A stretch of 64,000 nt of DNA from Pseudalkalibacillus berkeleyi (lineage in GTDB: Bacteria; Bacillota; Bacilli; Bacillales; Fictibacillaceae), in assembly GCF_021608225.1 (NCBI RefSeq), contig NZ_JAKIJS010000001.1, forward strand, positions 2,790,001 to 2,854,000, in the 5' to 3' direction. Shown one piece after another: positions 44,583-53,748 of the stretch. Below the pieces are notes generated by a model. The model saw only the letters and a list, made by a program, of their open reading frames with translations, was not told the DNA's origin and did no database searches. Numbering within the stretch: position 1 is the first letter of the stretch; the number at the start of each line of letters is the position of its first letter. The position numbers were made by a program, and so were the translations under genes.

Positions 44583-44601
44583 GTATTTGCCTCCCATAAA
44601 C

Positions 44602-44634
44602 TAAAAAAAGAGACTGACTCCTAAGCCAGCCCCT
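44602..44634 (-). terminator. Terminator of the YczE-like gene
   Basis: GGCTGGCT and AGTCAGTC pair with two wobble pairs, then TCTTTTTTT on the minus strand. Confidence 0.78.
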
Positions 44635-44639
44635 TCCTA

Positions 44640-45251
44640 TCATGTTTGTAGTCGTTGTTGAAATTTGTGGACGCGTGGCGCAAATAACTGTACGAGCGGG
44701 CCAATCGTAAACGTTACAATCAGAGTACCTAACCCAATCGGTCCACTGAAGAAAAAGGCGGCGACAAGTGCAGATAGCTCTCCAATCGTTTTGGCTACAC
44801 CCATACTCACGCCAAGTCGTTCTTGAATCGCAAGCATCAATTTATCAATTGGAATGAGCGGAAACTTCGCTTGTAAGTAAACAGCTATACCAAACGAAAG
44901 TATAATCACTCCGATTATAAATACCGCAATCTGTTCCCATAAATCGCTTGCTTGATATGTGTCAAATACGACGAGAAGCCACCCGTCTATAAATACCCCA
45001 GCAAGGAATATTGTAAAAACAGCGAGAAAGTCTGGTCGTGTTTTCAGAAGAATCGCGTTTAGACCGATGAGGACGATTCCGACAATGAAGACCCAGCTCC
45101 CAACTGTCAAACCAACTGTTTTAGAAAGTCCTACATTGAGGGCATCCCAAGCTCCAGTCCCTAGTTCTGCTTTTATCGTTAAACTTACACCGAATGAAAT
45201 TAAACTCAGTCCAAGTACAAAGCTAATTAACCGTACGATGAATGATTTCAT
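44640..45251 (-). CDS. YczE/YyaS/YitT-family membrane protein
   Basis: 203 residues, five or six helices. The FGVSLTIKAELGTGAWDALNVGL block is the family mark. Role unknown (YczE in B. subtilis affects surfactin regulation by an unclear route). Confidence 0.87.
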   Translation of the reverse strand: MKSFIVRLISFVLGLSLISFGVSLTIKAELGTGAWDALNVGLSKTVGLTVGSWVFIVGIVLIGLNAILLKTRPDFLAVFTIFLAGVFIDGWLLVVFDTYQASDLWEQIAVFIIGVIILSFGIAVYLQAKFPLIPIDKLMLAIQERLGVSMGVAKTIGELSALVAAFFFSGPIGLGTLIVTFTIGPLVQLFAPRVHKFQQRLQT

Positions 45252-45317
45252 GTTGTTGTTCCTCCATAGTAAAATTCATCTATCCATCATACCACGTTCT
45301 ATGTTTATAGTGAATTG

Positions 45318-45824
45318 TCAGTTTCTTGCATTTCGAAGTCGGATCATCGAAAAGTTTAGAGTGGAGCCCAATACCTCCTCCTTCACTTTATGAAGAGTAG
45401 GAACTAACCTTAATTCTACTCCTTCATTTAACAACATTTTAGTTAAACTATTCAGACGATCCACACGCCTCGGCTCAACAATTGAGCGCGAAGTATAATA
45501 TCCAGCATTTTCGTCGAAACATGAAAAGGATTGAGCTGAAAACGTGTATTGATATAAAGCAACATCTTCTAATCGGTAAAACCAATCCGCTTCTATTACG
45601 ATGACCATTCTCGTATTGAGTTGAAATGCTTCAACATCCTGTTCCGTTGTTCCTCCCCCTTTCCAATACGCAATCCTTGGACATTGTCTTGGAAAATAAT
45701 AAAGCGGTCGATGTGTTTCATCGATCGCCCAAACCATTGGAGGCTCGTCAGGAAATGATGGAGACAATCGGGGTTCAAACCGTTTAATAGTAGCGTCTTC
45801 GCTGTAATGAAAATAGTTTGTCAC
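45318..45824 (-). CDS. DUF6886-type protein
   Basis: 168 residues. Start NYFHYSEDATIKRFEPR and the block PPMVWAIDETHRPLYYFPRQCPR fit a conserved Bacillus family I recall as DUF6886. GTG start overlaps the upstream phosphatase stop (GTGA), so coupled. Function unknown. Confidence 0.75.
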   Translation of the reverse strand: MTNYFHYSEDATIKRFEPRLSPSFPDEPPMVWAIDETHRPLYYFPRQCPRIAYWKGGGTTEQDVEAFQLNTRMVIVIEADWFYRLEDVALYQYTFSAQSFSCFDENAGYYTSRSIVEPRRVDRLNSLTKMLLNEGVELRLVPTLHKVKEEVLGSTLNFSMIRLRNARN

Positions 45825-46414
45825 TCATCTCGACCTTCAATAAAAGATAAGTGATTCGTACAGTTCAACAGCTTCATATCACAGGATTGATCTGTAAATT
45901 CGACAATTGATAATGAGGTATTGTCTAGTCGGCATTTTTCAAATCGCTGTTCGAGCAAATACACAAACATATCATTCAAGAAGGCACCATGACTTACGAC
46001 AATTACCTTTTGTCCTTCGTGTTTCGAACGTATTTCTTCAATAAAACCTCCTGCTCTTTCAATTACGGCGTCTGTTTTTTCAATATTAAGGTTACGGTCT
46101 TTCCAGCCTGGTCCAAACTGTGCTACACGTTCTTCTTCCGTTGTTCCTTCCATGTCACCAAACGATATTTCTCTTAGCCTCTCATCAGGCTTCACCTGAA
46201 TATCAAGGACTTCGGCTACTGCTTCAGCCGTCGTCTTCGCTCGACTTAAGTCACTCGTATAAATGGCATCCCACTTTTCGCCACTAAATCTACGTCCTAG
46301 AGCTTTCGCTTGTAACATCCCTTCTTCATTCAAAGGAACGTCAGACTGACCTTGTGCTCTTCTTTCTAAATTCCAATCCGTAACCCCATGACGGATAAAA
46401 GCAATTGTTGTCAT
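45821..46414 (-). CDS. Histidine phosphatase family protein
   Basis: About 197 residues from the ATG at 46414 (46417 also possible) behind GAGGAGG. The phosphohistidine motif IRHGVTDWN and the second His in VVSHGAFLNDM are present; phosphoglycerate mutase-like (PhoE type). Substrate unknown. Operon with the DUF6886 gene. Confidence 0.88.
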   Translation of the reverse strand: MTTIAFIRHGVTDWNLERRAQGQSDVPLNEEGMLQAKALGRRFSGEKWDAIYTSDLSRAKTTAEAVAEVLDIQVKPDERLREISFGDMEGTTEEERVAQFGPGWKDRNLNIEKTDAVIERAGGFIEEIRSKHEGQKVIVVSHGAFLNDMFVYLLEQRFEKCRLDNTSLSIVEFTDQSCDMKLLNCTNHLSFIEGRDE

Positions 46415-46505
46415 CATACATCCTCCTCTAGAAAAAATGCGAGATTCCCTATATTCCATAAAGGAAGGGCGACCTCCTGCAACATGTCAAAAAAACAGTC
46501 AAAAA

Positions 46506-46533
46506 AAAGAAAAACTGCAGTCACCTGCAGCTC
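46506..46533 (-). terminator. Terminator of the diguanylate cyclase
   Basis: CTGCAG-GTGA-CTGCAG hairpin followed by TTTTTC on the minus strand, 14 bases past the stop. Confidence 0.75.
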
Positions 46534-46546
46534 TGTTTTTAAGTTA

Positions 46547-47620
46547 TTATCCCGTCATCACTTGGTTCTTCCCGTTTCGCTTTGCATCGTACAATAAGGA
46601 ATCCGCTTTTTCAAAAAATACTTCCTTGCCACTTTTTGCTTCATATTCTTGGAGTCCTATACTCACCGTCACACTCTCACCTTCTAGGACCCGGTAAGAT
46701 ATGCTTTCGATCTTCCTTCGAATCTCTTCGACCAATCCAATCGTTTTTTCCATAGGCTTACCTACAAAGAGGACGATGAATTCCTCTCCTCCATATCGGG
46801 CTGCAAAGTCATCCGCTGTGATTTCGTTTTTAATTAAATCCGAAATTTCCTTCAATACTTCATCCCCAGCACGGTGTCCGTATGTATCGTTAACCCGCTT
46901 GAAGTTATCAATGTCGAAGATTGCCATCTGAATGGAAAAATGAAACTGCGCATGATGAGCTAACAATTCATCCATAAATTGATGGAAGGAAATTTGGTTA
47001 TACATACCTGTCAAAGAGTCTGTCTTTGTCAGCTTCTCCATTAGCGTGTTTTTCACGAGCAACTCTTGCTGAGCAACGATTGATTGACGGTAATGCCCGG
47101 CTAACTCTAGTCCACGCTCCATAATACCAATAACTGCAATGGCCGCTATGATCAACATCGCCATCATCGTAAATTGATCGATAATGCTAATACCTGTCCT
47201 AAGCACAGGTTGGACTAACGTGAGTAAGCTATAACTTACAATGGTCGCTGCTGTCGAAAAGATGATTATATTTCTCCTGAAATATGCACCTGAAACAAGG
47301 ATGGGCAGAAATAGGGCAGAACGAAGGATGATAATATCCGGGCGACTATAAATAAAATTGAGTGCAATAAACAAACCAGCAAGTACAATAATCAAGTCGA
47401 TATGTTTGCTCATCCTTTTCACACTTAACTCGCTGAATAGCACAAATATCAAACCAAATCCACTCGGAATAAGGACGTAATAAATTAAGTACTCACCCAA
47501 TGGTACAGCTGTGAAATTGTAATTAATCAGTTTAATAATGAATGCAAGTCCGATGACAACCCAGTAGACGTTTAGGATTTTCCGATTTAACTTTTTGCTG
47601 TCGAGACCTGAATGCCCCAT
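46547..47620 (-). CDS. Membrane diguanylate cyclase (GGDEF)
   Basis: 357 residues from the ATG at 47620 behind AGGTGGGG. About six N-terminal helices, then a GGDEF domain with GGEEF in RYGGEEFIVLF and the block FDIDNFKRVNDTYGHRAGDE. The inhibitory I-site Arg (RxxD) position is Thr (TADD), so no product inhibition expected. No EAL domain, so synthesis of cyclic di-GMP only. Likely co-transcribed with ctaM (stop 15 bases upstream). Confidence 0.92.
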   Translation of the reverse strand: MGHSGLDSKKLNRKILNVYWVVIGLAFIIKLINYNFTAVPLGEYLIYYVLIPSGFGLIFVLFSELSVKRMSKHIDLIIVLAGLFIALNFIYSRPDIIILRSALFLPILVSGAYFRRNIIIFSTAATIVSYSLLTLVQPVLRTGISIIDQFTMMAMLIIAAIAVIGIMERGLELAGHYRQSIVAQQELLVKNTLMEKLTKTDSLTGMYNQISFHQFMDELLAHHAQFHFSIQMAIFDIDNFKRVNDTYGHRAGDEVLKEISDLIKNEITADDFAARYGGEEFIVLFVGKPMEKTIGLVEEIRRKIESISYRVLEGESVTVSIGLQEYEAKSGKEVFFEKADSLLYDAKRNGKNQVMTG

Positions 47621-47635
47621 TGCCCACCCCACCTG

Positions 47636-48169
47636 TTAATAATATGGAGAAATCATGATGTACACCAATACTCCTGTAAGGCTGACATAAAGCCATAATG
47701 GCATGGTCCACCTTGCAATCTTCCGGTGCTTTTCCACTTGCATCGTTAAACCACGTACTAGTGATAACAATGCCAGCGGTACAATGACTGCCGCAAGAAT
47801 GATATGGGTAATCAAAATAAAGTAATAAATATATTTCAGCGGGCCCTCTCCACCAAAAGAAGTTGATTCCGCTAAGTAATGGTACGATACATATGAAATC
47901 AAGAATAGTGCGGTACTCGTAAATGCCGCAAAAATGAACCTACGATGTAACGCGATATTTTTTCGCAAAATAAACCACAAAGCTGCTAGTAAAAAGACGA
48001 AAGTGAAGCTATTAAACACCGCATTTAGCAAAGGTAAGATTGTTATATCAAACCCTGTCTCACCCTGATACTCTGGTAAAAAGAACAAGACGACAACAAG
48101 TGCGTTAATGACAATTGATAATAAAACGACGATGCCTGTATAACTTTTTTGAGATTTTTGTGCTACCAT
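47636..48169 (-). CDS. ctaM: DUF420 membrane protein (CtaM/YozB)
   Basis: 177 residues, five hydrophobic helices. Histidines in ALHRRFIFAA, VSYHYLAES and VEKHRKIARW are typical of DUF420, known as CtaM, needed for aa3-type oxidase assembly in staphylococci. No oxidase genes nearby. Upstream of the diguanylate cyclase. Confidence 0.87.
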   Translation of the reverse strand: MVAQKSQKSYTGIVVLLSIVINALVVVLFFLPEYQGETGFDITILPLLNAVFNSFTFVFLLAALWFILRKNIALHRRFIFAAFTSTALFLISYVSYHYLAESTSFGGEGPLKYIYYFILITHIILAAVIVPLALLSLVRGLTMQVEKHRKIARWTMPLWLYVSLTGVLVYIMISPYY

Positions 48170-48392
48170 AATTGGTTCCTCTCCTATACATTAAGTCCTT
48201 AAATAAGAATATAGGATGTTCACCACTATCGGCAACTATGTAACCAATAATCCACAAAACCGTCATACCTATATCCTCCAGCCAGATAAAATGAAGTCCG
48301 ACAAGGAGGCCACAATTCGAACATTTAGAAACATGTAACTTTATACCTAGTTCTATTTCTCGATTTATATCCGTAAACCCTTTAAATTTGTA

Positions 48393-48424
48393 CAAAAAGA
48401 CACCAAAAGTTTTTTGGTGTCTTT
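48393..48424 (-). terminator. Terminator of the FUSC-like exporter
   Basis: AAAGACACCAAAA and TTTTGGTGTCTTT stem overlapping the stop codon of the gene, then a T run. Confidence 0.92.
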
Positions 48425-49451
48425 AGCTCAGCTTCTCTCTTGAACAGATTTTATCAAGATCCTCTAACACATCTTCCAAAGCTAGCAATTCATAAATAAT
48501 CGCGACCCGAACAGAAAGATGTTTCTTTGCACTTTTTTGGTCAGTATATATTCTTCTTTCCCTTTCAGAAGCGAAAAGTGCATCAAGTTCCTCAATTAAC
48601 GCAATATGATCTGCTTCTATACGATGGGCGGGATCTTTCAAAATGGCACCTATAGAATCTACGGCTTTCATGATGACCTCTACTTTTTCTGGACTAAGTT
48701 TTGCATGATCTAAGTTCAAATAAAGTAAATTAGCAAAATGATAAAGGATTTTTTGATAATATTCGAGCTTTTTCATGAGAATTCCGAATTCACGTATCTC
48801 CTTCAAATTATGTCGGCGGTATTTCCACTCCTCGCGTTGATATTGCGAAAGTGAAAAGGTTCGCTCCATTTCTTGACTTAAAGTTCTATACTCGGTTTGT
48901 AGCTCTCGATGTGAGCCTCCCTTTACAAAACGACTTAACAGGGTTCCTGATCGTTCATATAGCTGGTCGACCTTTTCTCTCACCATCTCGTGATAATGAG
49001 GTGGTAGAATTAAATAGTTTATAACGGTTGAAACGACAAGTCCGATGAGCGTTGTAGATAATCTCACGACAAACGATGTGAAGAATTGATCCTCCGTTTC
49101 TGCAATCATCGCAACCGCTGTCAAGGTTGCCACGAGCATCCCCGCATCCAAACGTAATTTATGACAAGTAAGTAATGTTAATGTTGCTGCCAACGCGTAT
49201 GTAAGAGAACTTGGTCCTAAGAAAAATTCGAAGCCCATCGCAAAAGCCGCTCCGATCATCGCAGCGGGGAATCGAATCATCCCTTTTTTGATAGAATCTG
49301 AAGCGGTCGGCTCTACAGTTACGATTGCTGTAATGACAGCAAAGAGAACAGGTAATTGAAGCAGGTTACAAATTAGCGCAGTAACAAATGCAGCTAGACC
49401 TGTTTTGATTACACGTCCTCCTACCCATTTTTGAATGTTGAGTTTCTTCAT
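48423..49451 (-). CDS. Aromatic acid exporter family membrane protein (FUSC-like)
   Basis: 342 residues from the ATG at 49451 (GGTGATG before); 49475 is also in frame. Five or six N-terminal helices (TGLAAFVTALICNLLQLP and TAVAMIAETEDQFFTSF), then a cytoplasmic helical domain. YqjA/ArAE_1 type. Substrate unknown. Confidence 0.87.
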   Translation of the reverse strand: MKKLNIQKWVGGRVIKTGLAAFVTALICNLLQLPVLFAVITAIVTVEPTASDSIKKGMIRFPAAMIGAAFAMGFEFFLGPSSLTYALAATLTLLTCHKLRLDAGMLVATLTAVAMIAETEDQFFTSFVVRLSTTLIGLVVSTVINYLILPPHYHEMVREKVDQLYERSGTLLSRFVKGGSHRELQTEYRTLSQEMERTFSLSQYQREEWKYRRHNLKEIREFGILMKKLEYYQKILYHFANLLYLNLDHAKLSPEKVEVIMKAVDSIGAILKDPAHRIEADHIALIEELDALFASERERRIYTDQKSAKKHLSVRVAIIYELLALEDVLEDLDKICSREKLS

Positions 49452-49518
49452 AACATCACCACTGACATTGCTCATTTCCTTCTATTGTATCAATTGGTGA
49501 TGGGTAATTCTACATGAG

Positions 49519-50292
49519 CTATTTCCGTTCTTGTACTTTACGTACTGTCGTTGTGACCAGTTTCCGAGGCATGAATCGAATCATGAATGAAAGTAGCTTA
49601 TTTTGTGTCCCTGGAATAATCAAGGTCTTTCCATCCATAAACGCTTTATAAGCAATATCCGCAACTTGATCTGCGCTCATAACCCCGCCGTCGAGCAGCT
49701 TGGAATCTTCCATACGCGCCCGTTGTTGAAAACCTGTCTCAGTAGGTCCCGGGCACAGAATAGAGACCGATACACCTGTTCCTTTCAATTCATTTTCTAA
49801 TGCTTCTGAGAAAGACAGCACATAAGCCTTTGTCGCGTAGTAAGTAGCCATAAGTGGTCCTGGTTGGAATGCAGCTGTCGAAGCAACATTCAAAATTTTT
49901 CCTGACTTCTGATTGATCATTGTCGGCACAACACGTTTCGTCAATTCTGTTAGTGCCATCATATTAACCATCATCATTTCTTGTTCTTGGGCCCAATCAA
50001 TCGTGTGGAATTCACCATACAACCCGAAACCGGCATTATTGACAAGCATTTCTATTTGAATCTTACGCTTTTCGATTTCATCCATAACGTGTTCAACAGC
50101 TGTTGACTCCCCTAAATCTGCTAAAATCACTACTGTTTTAATGGCATACTTTCCTTCTAACTCTTTAGCAAGATTTTCAAGCTTTTGTTTAGATCGGGCA
50201 ACAAGAACAAGATGATGTCCATCCTTTGCAAAATGATGCGCTAATTTTAAGCCTATACCACCCGAAGCACCTGTAATCATTACAGCTTTCAT
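49519..50292 (-). CDS. SDR-family oxidoreductase
   Basis: 257 residues, classical short-chain dehydrogenase. NAD(P) motif GASGGIG, NNAG, catalytic Ser in NVASTAAF, and YYATK. N-terminal ARSKQK suggests NADP. YqjQ-like; substrate unknown. Confidence 0.91.
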   Translation of the reverse strand: MKAVMITGASGGIGLKLAHHFAKDGHHLVLVARSKQKLENLAKELEGKYAIKTVVILADLGESTAVEHVMDEIEKRKIQIEMLVNNAGFGLYGEFHTIDWAQEQEMMMVNMMALTELTKRVVPTMINQKSGKILNVASTAAFQPGPLMATYYATKAYVLSFSEALENELKGTGVSVSILCPGPTETGFQQRARMEDSKLLDGGVMSADQVADIAYKAFMDGKTLIIPGTQNKLLSFMIRFMPRKLVTTTVRKVQERK

Positions 50293-50532
50293 CTATCATC
50301 AACCTCTTCCGTTTATTCGTTTAACTGTTTAAACATATAATAATAAAGGACGGTATATTAGTCAAATCAACACACTTGAGTATAAGGTCTTAGTAAAGGA
50401 GACCCACGCCTGATCTGACAACAAAATTAATTCAAAAAGATTGCAAATTTCGTTAAAATAAGAGTTCCATAGCGTCCTAAAATATGACAAAATAAGTAGA
50501 GATGAATAGCTTTTAAGGGTGAGGGTGTAATC

Positions 50533-51678
50533 ATGTATTGTTCTAATTGCGGAAATCCATTTCAATCAAATATTTCATTCTGTGATACGTGCGGTGCAAA
50601 ACGAACGGCTACAGTTGACCCCTCTTTAAATCAGCGAAAAAGATGGCACTGGCTTCTTCCCTCGTTATCATTCTTAATAATTGTGTTCAGCCTGGCTGGT
50701 TATTTTTATAGCGAGCATTATAAAACGTCAGCTGCAATTCAAGATTTTAAAGATGGAGAAAAAGCAGCTTTAGACGGTGATTATGAAAAATCTCGTAAAA
50801 AATTTGAATCTGCATTAGAAAAACGCCCTCTCTTCCCATCGGCAAAAGAGAACTTGAAACTCGTTGAAACAGCTATACAAATTCGAGAAAGATTACAAAT
50901 CTCCAGTAATCATATGAAAGAACAAGAATTTGAGAAAGCTTCTGAACAAATTCAGCATGCAGAAGACAAGCTGTCGGCATATAACGGAAAGCTGCCGACT
51001 CAAATTAATCAAAAGATCGTATCTGCAAAAAATAGTTTAGTAACTTCTGAAATACGGCGTGATATGGGAGGAAAATCGACACTCGAAGATCTTGAGCCGT
51101 TGCTAACAAAAGCTGACGCGTTAAAATCTCCAGAAGCGGAAGAGATCTCAAAGAAAATCCGTTCAAAAATCGCTGAAATTGCTTATGCACAGGCGAATGA
51201 CTTTCTGACAGACCACCAATTCTCGGCAGCCCTTGCTTCTGTAAAAAAAGGACTATACCACGAACCGAAGAGTAAAAAGCTTCTCAGTTTAAAGACGACC
51301 ATACATAATGAAAAAGTAGAGTTTGAACAAGCCGAGCAAAAGCGAATTGAACAAGCAATCGTTGCTGCAGCTGAAGAGAAGGAACATAATTTGAATAACG
51401 CTATAGAGCTTGTTTCAATTAAAGCAAAGCTCAACCACCTTGGTGACATTGAAGTATCTGGAACGGTGAAAAGTAAAGCTACCGTACCACTCAGCTCAGT
51501 CAGTATTTCCTATACACTAGTCGATTCCAAAGGAAAGAAATACGCTGAAAATGAAGTGGTGATTGATTCAGACATTTTATACCCAAATGAATCTGGCACC
51601 TTCGAGCACAAACACCACCTAGTGGATCAAGAACTGAAAGTGACATTCAACGAAGCAAGATGGCGTTTAAGTAGATAA
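50533..51678 (+). CDS. Zinc-ribbon membrane protein with TPR-like region
   Basis: 381 residues. N-terminal zinc ribbon (CSNCGNPF ... CDTCGAKR), one membrane helix (about 39-60), then an extracytoplasmic part with two or three TPR-like helical repeats (ALDGDYEKSRKKFESALEK; DFLTDHQFSAALASVKKGL) and a C-terminal beta domain of FxLYD type (VSISYTLVDSKGKKYAENEVV). Upstream partner of the HtrA-like protease 67 bases on. The architecture suggests a stress or envelope sensor; unproven. Confidence 0.85.
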   Translation: MYCSNCGNPFQSNISFCDTCGAKRTATVDPSLNQRKRWHWLLPSLSFLIIVFSLAGYFYSEHYKTSAAIQDFKDGEKAALDGDYEKSRKKFESALEKRPLFPSAKENLKLVETAIQIRERLQISSNHMKEQEFEKASEQIQHAEDKLSAYNGKLPTQINQKIVSAKNSLVTSEIRRDMGGKSTLEDLEPLLTKADALKSPEAEEISKKIRSKIAEIAYAQANDFLTDHQFSAALASVKKGLYHEPKSKKLLSLKTTIHNEKVEFEQAEQKRIEQAIVAAAEEKEHNLNNAIELVSIKAKLNHLGDIEVSGTVKSKATVPLSSVSISYTLVDSKGKKYAENEVVIDSDILYPNESGTFEHKHHLVDQELKVTFNEARWRLSR

Positions 51679-51744
51679 TGCACTTGAGTCATCCTTTAAC
51701 TCGGGTGTCAAAGTCAGTATATTTCTGGAAGTAGGTGTCACGCA

Positions 51745-52896
51745 TTGTACCCTCGAAAACTCATGTCCATCCTCATTACGTCCCTCATCCTCTTAGTGGG
51801 TATTGCAGGGGCTTTTGTCATTAACAATTACTATAGCCATTATACGGTAGAAGCTACCTCTTCTATTGGAGATGCACACAATGAGAAAAGGAACGCCCCT
51901 TCTGTTGAGAGAGATTTGAAGTCAATCATTCATGAAAGTCAAAAGGGCGTCGTGCAGCTCGATGTGGAAAGTGACGCTGGAAAGAGCGTTGGCTCAGGAT
52001 TTCTTTATAACGAAAATGGAGATATCGTTACAAATGCACATGTCGTCACAGGTGCGAAGAAAATTACTGTGCGTACAGCTGATGCCCAACAGTATGAAGG
52101 GAAATTAATTGGTATTGGCGAATCGACAGATGTTGCTGTTGTTAGGGTTCTAGATTTACAAGGTCAAAGCCCACTCCCTGTTATGGAAGACCATGTTGCA
52201 GATATAGGGGATGAAATCATTGCGCTTGGTAGCCCGTTAGGATTACAAAACTCTGTGACGACTGGTATTATTAGCGGACTGGATCGTGATTTTGCGCTCG
52301 ATCATTATACATATTCAGGTGTCTATCAAATCTCCGCTCCAATTGCACCTGGAAATAGCGGTGGTCCATTAATTAATAAAAGCACGGGGGAAGTTATGGC
52401 AATTAATTCAGCTGGAACTGAAGAAGGATCAATCGGCTTCAGTATTCCGATGAAAGATGTCTATGACCAACTCCTAGAATGGTCAAAACATCCTGAAAAC
52501 CTATCAAAAAAAGATCAAGAACCGAATACAGACCACGATGTAACACCTAAGCTTAATGCTGAAGACAGCGAATACCTAGTTAAATATTTTTATGATAGTC
52601 TCGTAATCGGGGATTATGTAACAGCTTATTCACTACTCGGTAGTGAGTGGCAGAAAAATACACCATATGAGAAATTTAGAAAGAGCTACATTCAAACGAT
52701 TGATATTACGATTAATCAAATTAAAAGCGAGCCTTCAAAAGAAGAAAACACGATGAAAGTAACGATTATTATAGATGCACTAGAACGTAAGAAGGACCGG
52801 GAAACGAAAACATATGTCTACAAGTGCTCCTATACGATCAGTTATGAAAACAATCAGTTAAAGATCATCAGTGGTCAAACCACTAAAATTGAATAA
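51745..52896 (+). CDS. HtrA-like trypsin-fold protease with C-terminal NTF2-like domain
   Basis: 383 residues, TTG start behind AGGTGT (51745) or the ATG at 51763. One N-terminal helix anchors it outside the membrane. Catalytic triad: His99 (TNAHVV), Asp129 (STDVAVV), Ser205 (GNSGGP). No PDZ domain; the C-terminus (about 270-383) looks like an NTF2/SnoaL-type fold. Pairs with the zinc-ribbon protein. Confidence 0.9.
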   Translation: MYPRKLMSILITSLILLVGIAGAFVINNYYSHYTVEATSSIGDAHNEKRNAPSVERDLKSIIHESQKGVVQLDVESDAGKSVGSGFLYNENGDIVTNAHVVTGAKKITVRTADAQQYEGKLIGIGESTDVAVVRVLDLQGQSPLPVMEDHVADIGDEIIALGSPLGLQNSVTTGIISGLDRDFALDHYTYSGVYQISAPIAPGNSGGPLINKSTGEVMAINSAGTEEGSIGFSIPMKDVYDQLLEWSKHPENLSKKDQEPNTDHDVTPKLNAEDSEYLVKYFYDSLVIGDYVTAYSLLGSEWQKNTPYEKFRKSYIQTIDITINQIKSEPSKEENTMKVTIIIDALERKKDRETKTYVYKCSYTISYENNQLKIISGQTTKIE

Positions 52897-53075
52897 GAAA
52901 AGCGCAAGCGCCCAGACTTACACAGGATGTGTTGACTTCGACGTTCACTACAGGACGTAGTGGTTCTTAGTCGAAGATCATATAACAATAAGGTCACTGG
53001 AAGTCCGACGAGGAGGCTGTAGCCGCCGCAGGAGTGCTGAAGTGATCCAAGTGACTGGGTGCTGAAGCTAGACAA
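52897..53075 (+). repeat. Dispersed Bacillaceae repeat, copy 2
   Basis: Starts GAAAAGCGCAAGCGCCC right after the protease stop and ends GCTGAAGCTAGACAA. The right half is nearly identical to copy 1 at 17836-17947; this copy carries about 70 extra bases, including CACTAC-aggac-GTAGTG. Confidence 0.8.
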
Positions 53076-53118
53076 TTCATCTCTGCGTCCCAAACAAAAA
53101 CGCTTTCTTTACTAAACA

Positions 53119-53152
53119 AAGGGTGGTCCCATTTCCAACGGGCCACCCTCTT
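53119..53152. terminator. Hairpin before the nucleotidase gene
   Basis: GGGTGGtCCC and GGGcCACCC with an 8-base loop; weak T runs. Could terminate the zinc-ribbon/HtrA transcript. Confidence 0.5.
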
Positions 53153-53160
53153 GCTATAAT
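53152..53160 (+). promoter_or_regulatory. Extended -10 promoter of the nucleotidase-flavoprotein pair
   Basis: TGCTATAAT with no clear -35, 40 bases before the gene start. Confidence 0.5.
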
Positions 53161-53199
53161 TTGTGTAAACTTATGTAATGGTATAAAGGAGTTTTACGC

Positions 53200-53748
53200 A
53201 TGAAAACGCTATTGATCGATATGGATTCTGTCATTTGTGACTTGATGACCGAATGGCATAGCAGATACAACAAAGATTATAACGATAACCTGAGCGTTCA
53301 AGACCTTGCGTGTTGGAATAGCGAGAAATATGTAAAGGAAGCATGTGGTAGTAAAATCTATGATTATCTTGATGAACCCGGACTTTTTATTAACCTCAAA
53401 CCATTGCCTCATGCAATTGAAGTTCTAGGACGTCTATCTGAAAAACATGACATTCTCATCGTAACGAGTAGCAGAACGTATGCTTACACTGAGAAAGAGA
53501 AATGGGTTGAGAAGCATCTTCCTTTCATAGGATCACGTAACTTAATTTTCACACATAGAAAAGAAATGGTCATAGGTGATGTGCTCTTCGACGATGCACC
53601 GCATAACTTAAATGCATTTAAAGAAACAGGAAGAATGTCAATCGCAATGGATTATCCATATAACCGAAATGTAAAAGTAGATCGCGTGTCGAATTGGTTA
53701 GAATTTGAGAAGTGGATTGAAAAATTCGAAATGGGTGAACAAATTTGA
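53200..53748 (+). CDS. 5'(3')-deoxyribonucleotidase-type HAD phosphatase
   Basis: 182 residues. HAD motifs: LIDMDSVICD (nucleophile and acid Asp), TSSR, and IGDVLFDDAPHN. Dephosphorylates deoxynucleoside monophosphates in the NT5C family; exact substrate unproven. Overlaps the next gene (TTGA). Confidence 0.87.
   Translation: MKTLLIDMDSVICDLMTEWHSRYNKDYNDNLSVQDLACWNSEKYVKEACGSKIYDYLDEPGLFINLKPLPHAIEVLGRLSEKHDILIVTSSRTYAYTEKEKWVEKHLPFIGSRNLIFTHRKEMVIGDVLFDDAPHNLNAFKETGRMSIAMDYPYNRNVKVDRVSNWLEFEKWIEKFEMGEQI

Noticed and set aside
48105-48395. 96-codon frame on the minus strand upstream of ctaM
   Set aside because: No ribosome site, begins right after a terminator and overlaps ctaM; no family resemblance.
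53119-53152. T-box-like GGGTGG sequence
   Set aside because: The conserved TACCGCG continuation is absent and no T-box specifier stem or amino-acid gene is there; a plain hairpin explains it.
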